Of a stretch of 64,000 nucleotides of DNA, positions 26,901 to 38,900 are shown one piece after another. Where the stretch lies: assembly GCF_015706575.1 (NCBI RefSeq), contig NW_024037071.1:10157774-10221773 (forward strand), written 5' to 3'. A model generated the notes under the pieces. That model searched no databases. It was not told the origin of the DNA and saw only the letters and a program-made list of their open reading frames with translations. The translations under genes and the position numbers were made by a program. How positions within the stretch are numbered: the stretch's first letter is position 1; each line of letters starts with the position of its first letter. This stretch comes from Patiria miniata. Taxonomy: Eukaryota > Echinodermata > Asteroidea > Valvatida > Asterinidae.

Positions 26901-29900
26901 ATACTTGCTGAGGCATCTCTGATCCAAATCCGGCAATCCTTGATTGATCAGAACTCTTGCAAAGAGCACTCCCCTAAGCCCCAATTTTCAGGCGCAAAGC
27001 TCGTTCGTCAACTTGCATGACTATGTACACGTACATGTGGTATTACTACTCCTCCGAGTTCTCATTTCCGCATGTCTTGGGGGGCTGAGATGGAGTGGGA
27101 CACGGCAGATTACAGGGCAGTACTAATCACAGCTAAACCTCGATTCCACGAAGCCCAAATCTCTACTTGAAATCACATTCCAAGTGGTGTCTTGTCTGCC
27201 AACGACAGTCTCCATTTTAGGTCTAAAGTTTGGTCTCTTCTTAAAGGGAAAATACAACATTTGCAAACATCAAAAAACGAAATGATGAAATTATCACGAA
27301 ACACCGTACTGGATTGTTAGGGAATGACAGTTTAAAGCATCCTGTAAAATCGTGGCTCCTAGGGTGCAGACATTTTCAAGAAAAAATCTATTTTCCAACG
27401 CTGGTCGGCCGACCAGCGTTGGAGAAAACTGGCTTTTTTTTTCTTCAAAAACTACTCCTACATTTGCATATTTAGTTATTCTGCATTTTTTTTTTGCAAT
27501 TGATTACACACCTGTGAAGGGGTGCAGCCTGCTAGACTGATTCTCTGACCTTACAATTCCCCAAAGTCTATTGCTCTGTTTCATCTTAAGTGGGGCCAGG
27601 GAACCAGACTACAAGAACATGATTGGTTTTCTTGGTTTTCCCAGCATCTACAAGCCCAAAACGTGAAACAAGTCAGTTTAACAATATTTGCTATAACATA
27701 CTAATCCTCCAAATCCATTTATTTCTGAAAATTGCAGCAAAAGCAAATGTTGTACCGTACATTCCTTTTAATATTGAGTTTTATGCATACTGTACATATT
27801 GCAAAAAAAGATTGAGAAAAAAAAAAAATCGCTTTTCCATTAATCAAACTTGGAATCCATGTGCTCTGTATGAAATTTCCGGCTCTATGAAATTCACAGG
27901 TTTTTGATATGCACTAAAGGCTAAGCTCACATTGGCGCCAGGTTTTTTCTTTTTTAATGGCTCGCAGTGCGCCACGACACAAATTTGAGCCCTAGATTGA
28001 AGGGAACATGTCTAATGAAGTATTGTGCCAGAGGGCACCGAGAAATTCATGATCATCTGTTAGCTGGGAATTGATTGCACATTTTCTGAGTGTTGGATAG
28101 TCACCAGACCAGAAGTATGAGTAAGGAGAGGTCACTTTCTCCGAGCTGACTGTACATAGATTCATCCATACACCCCCTCTTTTCCCATAAATAAAAGACA
28201 ATAAATGCCTCCTCCGCACTAATCAATCAATTAAACAGCAGTCCATATACAGTCAGTTTTTGAAGATCTTTCATTTGGGTAAAATGGTTGAACTGTGGTT
28301 AGTATCGAATCTGTACGGATGATTCTTCAGAAATTGAAACTAAATTAATGTTTTTGGAATGTTTTTTGTTATGTGATGTAATTCAAATGATTATTGTTCA
28401 CATACCGGTAGGTGCTGCTAGTAAGTAAATTTCTTAAGATGTTTCATAAGTTGGTCTTTCTGTGCATAAATTAGCATAATTTTAATTACAACATGTGATG
28501 TACGTGACCGATCAAAATGTTACACACACGACCACAGAACCATTCTTATTTAGTAAAACTAAAGCAGAGGGTGTACATTTTTTATGCATTCTGTAAATCA
28601 CAAAAGACTAGTCTTGCTCCAAAATAAGTATGGATGTGTGTGTCCTTAGAACTTCGGAGAAAAACATGAATACCATTTTTATGTCTGATGTTGCACACTT
28701 GACCAAACTTTGATTTTTGACATAATTTGTGAAGGTAGAAACTATGCTCTTGAGGTAGGGAGTAAAAAGTACTAACATGACGAATCAGTCAAATTAATAT
28801 GTCAGATGAAGTGAACAAGGGGCAAAGCTTCAAAAAGCAGACCAGCTCAATTTTATGTCACACCGTGACCAATGAATGGCCCACGTGTAAGTCTGTAAGT
28901 CGGTCAGTAGCAGTCAGCAGTCAGTTGGCCATCAGTATAGCAATTAGGTGTTCAGTAAGTACAAATGTATACATGTACATCCATGTATGTGCAGGCTGAG
29001 TAAAAAAAATCGAAACCCAAATGTCGGGACTATTGTTTCATTGAAGTTCTGCATGTAGCACTTTCAAAATCTAGGATATGAAAGCCCCATTCATAATCTT
29101 TCTTTTAGTACAAGAATCATTCAAATCACTCATGTACTTTTCAAATTATGGAATTTTAAACACAACCACTGTTTTAAAGTTCTCTCCACGGATCACCAAA
29201 AAGGTGTGCATTCTTTCAGCAAAAAGAAAACAATTCACGCTCATCCATGTGATTTGTTTTCATTTTGTTGAAAGAACACTCAATTTTTTTGTGATCCGTG
29301 GACAGAACCTTAAAATTGTGGTTGTGTTTAAAATTCCGTAACTTGAAAAGTACATGAGTGATTTGAATGATTCTTGTACTAAAAGAAAGCTTATGAATTA
29401 GGCTTTCATATCCTAGATATTGAAAATAGTACATGCAGAACTTCCCTAAAACAATGGTCCCGAAATTTGGGTGTTTTTTTTAAACTCACCCTGTGCACAT
29501 CCATTTGTAAATTTGAGGGGTGTGCATTTACAGGCAGTCGGGGAACCGGGTATCCAATTGAAAAAAAAAAATGGTACCCGGGTACCTGCTAAAGAAGCCC
29601 AACCCCAAAATTCAAATCTGAGAAGTTGTGCAGTGCGTCAGTACAGCAAGATGCTCCTTTCTAGGACCCAGCTCCCGCCCCCAAGCGCCATCAGATTGTC
29701 AAAGTTCAGCAGGAAATGAAGTGTTTTCTGAAATATTACACATTGACAACTTCAAGGAAACTCCAATTTGCGACTGGACTGTTTCCCAAGGAGTGTTTTC
29801 ATGCCTGTTGGGGGTACTGAAATAAAACCCAATACCGTCTGCCACTGCATTTCATGCAATCTTTATTGGATATCCACGCTTTCAAAATGTTTTTCTGGTT

Positions 29901-32900
29901 TTTTTATTCCTCGTAGAGAGCATTTCAACAAATCCCCCACACCACGCGCACTGTTCCCATTTTGCAGATGATTTTTGCAGAAGGGGATGTTTTCTGAAAC
30001 TGTGAAAACAACGGACACCCTGTTTGTTTTCTCTGACTAACGCCCGAAAGCGGTTGTGCGAATAGTTTGAGTACTGGCATTATGATTGAGATCATTGGTG
30101 CTCGTACAATATACAGTATGGCTGTATACACAATATGAAAACCTTTTCAAAAATTACAGAATCATGATAAACAACTAAACATACATACATTGTACATGTC
30201 AACTTCGTTTCTGTTACAAAGTTACAACTGAATGGAAATTACACTCATTTCAATTTTCAATTCATTGTTTTCAACGAACATTTATTTCCTGATAATGCCA
30301 CAACTTTTATAAAACAATGTAACAAAGTGAAGTAATAAATAATATTATTAATATTATATACATTGTAAGAAAGAAAGAACAATAAATCGATATATGCAAT
30401 TATACACATGTAGAGGCATCTTTTGAAGCTGGGGGCTTATATGGAGATGCCTTGACAAAACAAAACCGAAATGACAACTCAACAAATACAGAGACAACTT
30501 ACAATAAAATACAATGCTCGTGGGATGAATATAAATATTGAGGGATAGATTAAAAAACAGATAATGCCATAAATGTATATATCTTGCAACTAGTCAAAAG
30601 TTAAACACAGTAACACAAATAAATAAATTACATAATCAAAGACCAATATAAATAAACAGATGAATCAGTGGATCGAATAAATATTGAAAAAAATATCAAG
30701 CGCAAGTTTAAAAGAAACAAATAAATTTAACAAACCAAATGAATGGTATACAACAAATTCATTATCTTACTCAAAATAAACAAAAGAATCAAATGGCAAA
30801 AAGAAATACATGAAGAAAACAATATAAATGAGACAATCGTACCACTGTGAACAAATAATTAAGCAAGTAAATATCTGAACTGTATTTTGTTCAGTGTACA
30901 TACAGTGTATGTACATGTATTTATCGGTATGTAGTCCAAATGATGGGTTAGTCCTGAGTTTAGGACAGACTTGAGACAAAATTGCCATTGCCAGAACCAA
31001 CCTAAATGTTCTTAATCCTGGATGTAACTTTTACCAATTTTCGTTTTTCTCTAATTTCAATTAAACAGCCTAGTGTTTGCATACATGGCTGTTGAAAGTC
31101 AGTGCACAAGATCAAACTGGAGCAAGTTTGGTCAACCCAAGTTACGTGTACGTGAATGTGTACCCCTCCCCCTCTTTAACAGATTAGGCTGTTGGATCCA
31201 CAGGATGTCACAAATGTATCATCGGAACTGTGACATAGCACTCCACCTGGCTGGCTCGTTGCGCATATATATCAAAACGAGAAAAAAATGTAGAGGCACA
31301 AACAGTTAAAGGGTTAAGGGTAAAACTGTCAATTCAGGGGTGCTATTGGGAGTTCATTAAGGGGGCTTTGGGGGAGATCCTGAGATGCAAAGGTGCAGTG
31401 GGAAGCAGTGAGGGGGAAAGATTTAGGGGTGCTTATATATCTGAGCTGGGGTTAACCTGAAGGGGTAAGGGATTAAAGCTCAAGTTTCAGGGGCGCTATT
31501 ATCAGCAAGACTGGGATGCAAGTAGGTATGGTTGAGTTGAAACAAGATTCAGGGGTGCTACCGGTATCTGGAGATCAGTGAGGGATAATACAGGCAAGAG
31601 CTGAAGAGTTACGAGTGTGATCTCAAGGAGTATCCTCACACGGCACATCTCTACAGTTCGGTGGAAATGAGGGATTAGGCCCCCAAAAAATAGTCTCCGG
31701 TTTGTGGTATGGAGCTTGCCCGAAAAGTGGTGCGGCGACGCGTTTTTTTTGTTTTTTTTTACCTGATTTTTTTTGCCTCAAATGTCGGCTGATGACTGCA
31801 AATGGTGCCGGACTAAACTTAGTGCAAATATATGGGAGTCCAGAGAGGCCACATAAAGCTTATTCTCGATCATAACCCCATCCAAAAACACGTTAAAATT
31901 GTGCAGCAGCAGGATTCCAGTCAAACCAGTGAGTTTGGCGGTTTTGAGACATCATCTTTCATTGAAAAAAAAACTTTTTCATTTTGCCGACGTGCATGGC
32001 TACGGCGACGCGCGCATACCAGAAACCGGAGACTTTTTTTTTTGGCCTTAGGGGTTCAAGGTCAAAAGTGGTAGGTGGTTGGAGGGTGCATGAGGATCGT
32101 TGGGTTGAGACCAGTCTGCCATCAAAACTTCATGAGGATCACAGACCCCAAAAAGATGGAACCATCCACTCCAAAAAAGAATTAGGGTGAGACTGGGATG
32201 CAAGGGTGCTGTCATTAGGAGTAAGGGTTCAAAGCTTCAGGTTGGCTTCTGGAGTGCAATCTGGACTTTAGTGAGGGGGACTGCCTGGGATACAAGGGTT
32301 CTAGGGGGTAAAGGGGTAGGGTAAAGGGGTAAAAGCCCAGGAATCAGGGGTACAATCTGGAGTTCAGTGATGGGTAATAGAGGGACTGTCTAGAATACAT
32401 GGGTGCTGTTGGAAGGGCAAAGGCGTAGATTCCCAGGAATCAGCGGTGCAATTTGGAGTTCAGTGAGGGGTAATAGGGGGACTACCTGGGATACAAGGGT
32501 GCAGTCGGAAGGGTAAAGGGTAAATGTCCAGGAAACAGGGGTGCAATCTGAAGTTCAGTGAGAGGTAATAGGAGGACTGCCTGGGATACAAGGGTGTTGT
32601 CGATAGGGTAAAGGGGTAAATGCCTAGGAAACAGGGGTGCAATGTGGAGTTCAGTGAGGGGTAATAGAGGGACTGCCTGGGATACAAGGGTGTTGTCGGT
32701 AGGGTAAAGGGGTAAATGCCCGGGAAACAGGGGTGCAATCTGGAGTTTAGTGAGGGGTAATAGAGCGACTGCCTGGGATACAAGGGTATTGTCGGTAGGG
32801 TAAAGAGGTAAATGCCCGGGAAACAGGGGTGCAATCTGGAGTTCAGTGAGGGGTAATAGGGGGACTGCCTGGGATACAAGGGTGTTGTCGGTAGGGTAAA

Positions 32901-35900
32901 GGGGTAAATGCCCGGGAAATAGGGGTGCAATCTGGAGTTCAGTGAGGGGTAATAGGGGGACTGCCTGGGATACAAGGGTGTTGTCGGTAGGGTAAAGGGG
33001 TAAATGCCCGGGAAACAGGGGTGCAATGTGGAGTTTAGTGAGAGGTAGTAGGGGGACTGCCTAGGATACAAGGGTGCTGTCGCTAGGGTAAAGGGGTAAA
33101 TGCCCCGGAAACGGGTTAAATCTGGAGTTCAGTAAGGGGTAATAGGGGGACTGCCTGGGATACATGTTGTCAGTAGGGTAAAGGGGTAAATGCCCAGGAA
33201 ACAGGGGTGCAATCTGGAGTTCATTCAGTGGTAATAGGGGGCTACCTGGGATACAAGGGTGTTGTCTTTAGGGTAAAGGGGTAAATGCCCAGGAAACAGG
33301 GGTGCAATCTGGAGTTCAGTGAGGGTAGGGTAAAGGGGTAATTGCCCAGGAATCAGTGATGCAATCTGGAGTTCCTTGAGGGGTAATAGAAGTGAGAGCC
33401 TGTGATACAAAGACATTTACTAGGGCAAGGGGTAATTCAGGGGCGCACTTCGGATCGCGGAGTTCATTCAGGGGGCTTAGGAATGAGAGGTTGGTTTAAG
33501 GTTGCAGTTGGTAAGGTTGAGTAAAAACAAGATTTAGAGGTGCTATCTGGAGATCAGTGAGGGGTAATACAGGCAAGAGCTGAAAGGTTACAAGTGTGAT
33601 CTCAAGGAGTATCCTCACAGGTCACGGATTCTACAGTTGGGTTGAAGTGAAGTTTAAAGGGGTGGAAATGAGGGATTACGTGTTCAAGGTCAAACCTGGT
33701 AGGTGGTTGGGTTGTTGGGATGAGACCAGTGTGTCATCAAAAGTTCATGAGGCTCGAGACCCAAAAAAGATGGAACCATCTACTCCAAAAAGTGCAGGAA
33801 GGGGTTAACGACATGAACCTCGACGTGAAATCAAGAGGATCAGGGTTATGTATGGTCATAAGAGAAACATTACTGGGGCTAAAGTACTTGAAACTCTTTT
33901 GTACTGGTATATAATGTCTTCCTTGAAATAGTGGCCAGAAAGAATACACAATTTTGTTTTTAAAAGACTAAAGTTGGAGTTTAAGGGACACTAGGTCCTG
34001 GAACAGCCCAATTGGGCTACAAAACGCGCTTTGAACGAGATGATGATAATCGGAAATAACTTTTAAAAGTAGGATATAAACATCCACACAACTATCCTTT
34101 CAAAACTGGGCGTTTTTGTGTTATTCCTGTATATATATACATGCGTGCGAGAACAAATTTCGGGGTCCACTTTTGCGACCCCATAAATTCGAGCTGTTTG
34201 GATGCTATGTAGTTGTGATTTCATTCGTAGGCCTAAAGTGTTCGCCTTTTGCGGACGTTGAAGAAACCACAATTTTTTGCATTGGTGATTGGTCAACGTG
34301 CGCTGTTCCCGAGACACACAACGTGTATAGCGTACATGAGAACGACACGAAATTCGTACTCCGTCATGTCCGATGTAAACAAGCAGGTTTTTTTTGGCTT
34401 TTCTCGGGAACGGTAAGACATTAGGTTGGTTTCCTTTCAACCAGATGTTTGAAATAGGCTAAGTAAACAATCCAAAACATAACATTTTCGGGGAATTCAG
34501 GACCTAGTGCCCCTTTGAGGTTGGAGTTAGGGTTAGGGTTAGGAATAGGAATAGGAATATACACTGTATGCAGTCAGAATATAGGTGTGTTGGAACATAG
34601 AGGTTTCGGAACATACCGGTAGGGGTGTCAGAACATAGAAGTGTAACCGTAGTGAGTGCCCACAAAGCTTGTATAACTTGAAGTGAAATTCCTGAGCTGT
34701 CAAAGGGGGCGTGGCTTAATTATATTCTCAGTGACTGATTAGTAATTGCACCGGTTTGCAGTGAGTGACTGGTAGCCAGGTAATGAGTACATATTAAGAA
34801 TTATGTCACAGGACCTTGGCTGGTAACCCAATTTGTTAGACACTGTCAGTATTTCACCATAGATTACCCAAGTGGATAATTGCCCCGCAATTAGCATTTA
34901 AGTGACCCTAATTACATAGGTGGCCCCACAATGAGCACAAAATTCCTCTCATGAATAGGTCCAGCTCTTAAGGGACCTTATCCAATTTAAAAAGATAACT
35001 TATTCATAAGCCCCACCCCCACCCCTCCCCAGATGAGGTGTCTGATGTCATTTTCCACCGTCTGACCTTCTTTCGTAGGTATCCCCACGTGGGCCTTATT
35101 CGTCATTTTTCTCTAATCGCAGACGAGTGACCCACATGTAGTTGATGTCATCATTATCTACAGGTATTATGCACCCCTCCGCTAACCTCCGTTGCAATCT
35201 GGGTCAAATATGTCGCAATCTCCGAGGCATTTAAAAAAAAAAGCCAGTCATAGTTGGAATAGATAAAAATCAACTTTTGTATTGCAAAGTTTTGCGTAAA
35301 TTTTAAAAAAAAATGTTATTTTGCACAAAATGAGACCCAAACACTGAAGACCCAAAAAAGAAAGCGCCTGCTGAATGGTCAGAATCTTGAGATCAGTTCT
35401 TTTTTGCAAAATTAATTGCCGAATCTGCCCGCATATCATAGTCCCTTGATGCTCTATTACAAAGACTAACTTTCGATGGGCATTTCACTGTAATTTCCAT
35501 ATAGCGGCTGGGCGGTACCCTCATCAAATCGACAAGATTCTCACGAAACCACCTTCTGGATTTCAAAGTATCGGGCAGGGTTGGAGCTGACGTGAAAATT
35601 CTTCACTAAGATTTAGTGCATGTACGTTCATTTGTAATCAGCAAGCATTGGCGTCAGGGGCACACTGCTGTTTATCGGAAGGGATAGGCCCCTAAATTGT
35701 CTCCAGATTTGGAAATGATTAGTTTTATATACTGTTTACGTTTGTATGCACACGTGTTTACCAAACCTTGCCTATCAGTATTGCAATTAACTGAAATTAA
35801 CTGCTTTGGAGGGTAAATTTTGCTTGCTGGCATGATGCACGTCAGTCTATTGCTGTGACTGTGAACTAAAAAAGCGCTTTGTACTTGTAAGGATTTTTCT

Positions 35901-38900
35901 TGAGTATATGTAGGATATTCAGGGGGAAATCTCTTCCATGGATGCAATTGGAAATGTTGTCAATTTCTTGGTATAAATGATACGTGTCCTTTTTTACCTC
36001 ATATTTCAGGTAAAATTGTCATCCGCTCACTTACATGTACCGGTACATCCCTGTTAAAACTAGAAGAAAATGACTACATGTGTCCATAAGTTTCCTGTTG
36101 ATTCAAACCTTGTAAAACAGAAAAATTAACAGATGATGTTGCTTCATTGACCTTTATGTTTATGAAATTGACTGGAGTGGGGTTTGAACCTGCGACCTTC
36201 GGATAACTGTTCTGGTGTACTACCAACTGAGCTATCCAGCCCTCTGTTTGTCAGTAACGTTGTCTAGTCTAGCTAGTCAGAAGCCATAAAGCTTGTATGC
36301 CATATGGCCAGGGATCACGCCCAAAGTTATGGTGCTAGCAACATAAGCAATGCTGCAAACTGAGAAGTAGCAAACTGGGATCACGTCTTTTTGGATTCGG
36401 CTTTTTGTTACAAGTCTTCAAATAAACCACAAAGGCAAAGTGAAGCAGGGTTTGAACCTGTGACGTACATGTACGGATTGCCGTTCCGGTGCTCTACCAA
36501 CTGAGCCAACACAGGGGTGGATAGCTCAGTTGGTAGAGCACCAGAGAACGGTAATCCGGAGGTCGCAGGTTCAAACCCCGCTCCAGTCAATTTCTTTGTT
36601 CAACTTTGAAACTTATTTTGATTTTTGTTTGTAACACAGATGTTATACATGTCCTGTACATCAGAAGACATGTGTGTAGTACATGTACCGGTATGCTACA
36701 AGTGTACCTTTCCCCTTTAGCATTGGTACAAGTAAATTTTGTAAATGAAGGTTTTGAAGGAATCTGACAGTTAAAATAGTAGCATGGTTGATAGTTTCGC
36801 CCTGACGTTCGGAATGCCCAAGATATCAATTCAAATTGCAGATTCACCATTCATAAATTCATAATCCAGAGAGCCTCTTGCCTGTCAACTTGGAGGGCCA
36901 GGGACTCGGGTTGCCAACCGCAAAATGTCAATGCTACCCGTCATAGGATCTGGGCAGGGTATTGACTGCACCCAGGGGAGCATCTCCACCCCTTGCTAAC
37001 CAGTCACTATTATTGAGCTGAGTCACAAGTACGCGCAAACACACACCAGGGTTGAAGTGGTGGGGGCGGGGTCAGGAGTGGAAGGGGGGGGGGGGAGGTT
37101 GAGGCTCTCTGTATACATGTAGTTCAAGAACCGGCTCTCTGGCATGGTACCGGTATGTGTGAGTCAGTGTTGAATGGCATATTACCGGTAGTTGGTAACC
37201 GGCACCACTTCCTATGCTTCGCTGTAGGCCTACCTAGTGGAATTCTACTTACCGTACATGTAGCGGTACATGTACACATTATTTAATATTATAAAATTAT
37301 CATTTATTTCTTATTTACCCTGGGGAAACCTCTCAGTGGAACACTGTTTTTTCAGAGGTGCCCAGCAATACAAGATCAGCACACTCTAGTCTTTACCTTC
37401 ACAGGTACCCATTTGTACTCCTGCTTGTAGAGAGGCAATTGTAGTGTAGAGAGTGTAGAGAGGCAAGTGTCTTGCCCAAGAGCACAAGCACCATGCTCCC
37501 CATCAGCGTTTGAACCCAGGTACCACGTACCCCATACCGCATAGGAATAGCCAGCAGGGGGTTAAGGGGGATATTTACCCACCCCCCATTATTTTAAAAG
37601 AAGTTGTGCCCTTTTTTGTGACATCAGCCGTTCTGGGTGCCTTTGTAAGAATTTCACCCATGTATCGCCCTTAAAAGCACCATATAATGTCCGTTAGTGT
37701 GCATAATCGTCAGTTTTAAACAGCGCCCCCATCGACAGATAATACCACCCCCCCCCCCTCCCAAGTGCCCTTTCAAACTCCCCCCCCCCCCCCAATCAAA
37801 ATGACAGTGCTACCGGTACGCCCCTGTACCGGGTACAGCAAGCGAGTCCAACACCATAACCATTGGACCACAGTGCTCCACATGCATGTGACGTGTCTAC
37901 ATTTTTTTTTTTGTAGCTGGGAAGTCATTTTCCATGTACAGTTCCTTTACTTCACTTGAACCCTTATGCAGTTTGCAAATCTTAATCATACTTAAAAGTG
38001 ATATAAATGGGAAACAAACCCAACCAGCACATTTGGTAATGCTGCAAAATGCCCCACTGTCTGTGCACGCACCATCAAAGTACTTGGAATCACTGATGAA
38101 GAATACAGATATTTGTAAATATGTATACACATGTACAATAAATCTTACACTGCACAATCTTGCTCACCAGTTCTACGTGAGTTTGGGGCAAGATTTCCCT
38201 GAGGATGATGGAGGAAACGGACCTTCTCTTTTCATTCTGCGTTACCTTTATGATGTGGGTTTGATTTCGTACAGCTCTACAGAATATTTTATAAAGTGTT
38301 TGTTTTTTGGGCAGATGTGTAAGGCACGTCTTTGCGTGGCCGTTTCAGAGAAATTCATGTCCAGTAGGAAAGCTCACAGCATTTGTGATGATTTTGTTCA
38401 ATTCCTTGCTCCTGTAGATAGTAAAGTTGAGTTCATGCATGCACAAATGCAAGTGCGAAGCTTATTTGAGGACAAATTTGCAGAGCAGATACATGTACTC
38501 TCTGTGACGTTGCAAATTCATGGTTTTGACTTGCTTTGAGTTACAACTTGTGTCTTGTTTCATTGGTAGTTTTTAAGCAAAACAATTTGGATAGAGCTGT
38601 GATGTTGGGTATTATTCTTTTATACCCTTAAAGGGAATGTACATGTACATTATTGGCTTTTGCTGTAATTTTCAGAAATGGAGTATTTGAGGGGTTAGTA
38701 TAATATATCAAATATTGTTACACTGATATGTTTGAAGTTTTATGTTCGAAAATGCTGGAAAAACCAAGAACAACAAAATTGTTCAAGTAGTCTGGTTCCC
38801 TGACTCCACTAAAGATGAAATGGATCAATTTATAGTTGCCAGAAAATTGTAAGGTAAGGGAACCAGTCTAGCTGGCCTGCACCCGTTCATGAACATGTAA

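Larger units (their letters stand above)
31310..33810. repeat. Composite G-rich repeat block
   Basis: GGGGTGCxATCTGGAGTTCA, GAGGGGTAATA and related words recur throughout. Its ends (about 31590-31680 with 32041-32190, and 33560-33800) are paralogous: both contain GTGATCTCAAGGAGTATCC and AAAAAGATGGAACCATC. A MITE sits at 31678-32047 and a regular 96-bp array at 32330-33410. Confidence 0.7.

Noticed and set aside
32460-33071. 203-codon minus-strand frame rich in Tyr, Pro and Leu
   Set aside because: It is the translation of a 96-bp tandem repeat; length comes from the period being divisible by three, and no splice signals or homology are seen.
34063-34440. Overlapping 125- and 102-codon frames on opposite strands
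   Set aside because: Both lie inside a MITE with inverted ends and a target duplication, and neither resembles a transposase.
34528-34550. Interstitial telomere or chromosome fusion point
   Set aside because: Only two to three TTAGGG units are present and similar short tracts recur at many word clusters, so they belong to repeats.
36513-36590. Functional tRNA gene
   Set aside because: A and B boxes are present, but the acceptor stem mismatches, the anticodon arm is unclear, and several diverged siblings exist, as expected for tRNA-derived repeats.
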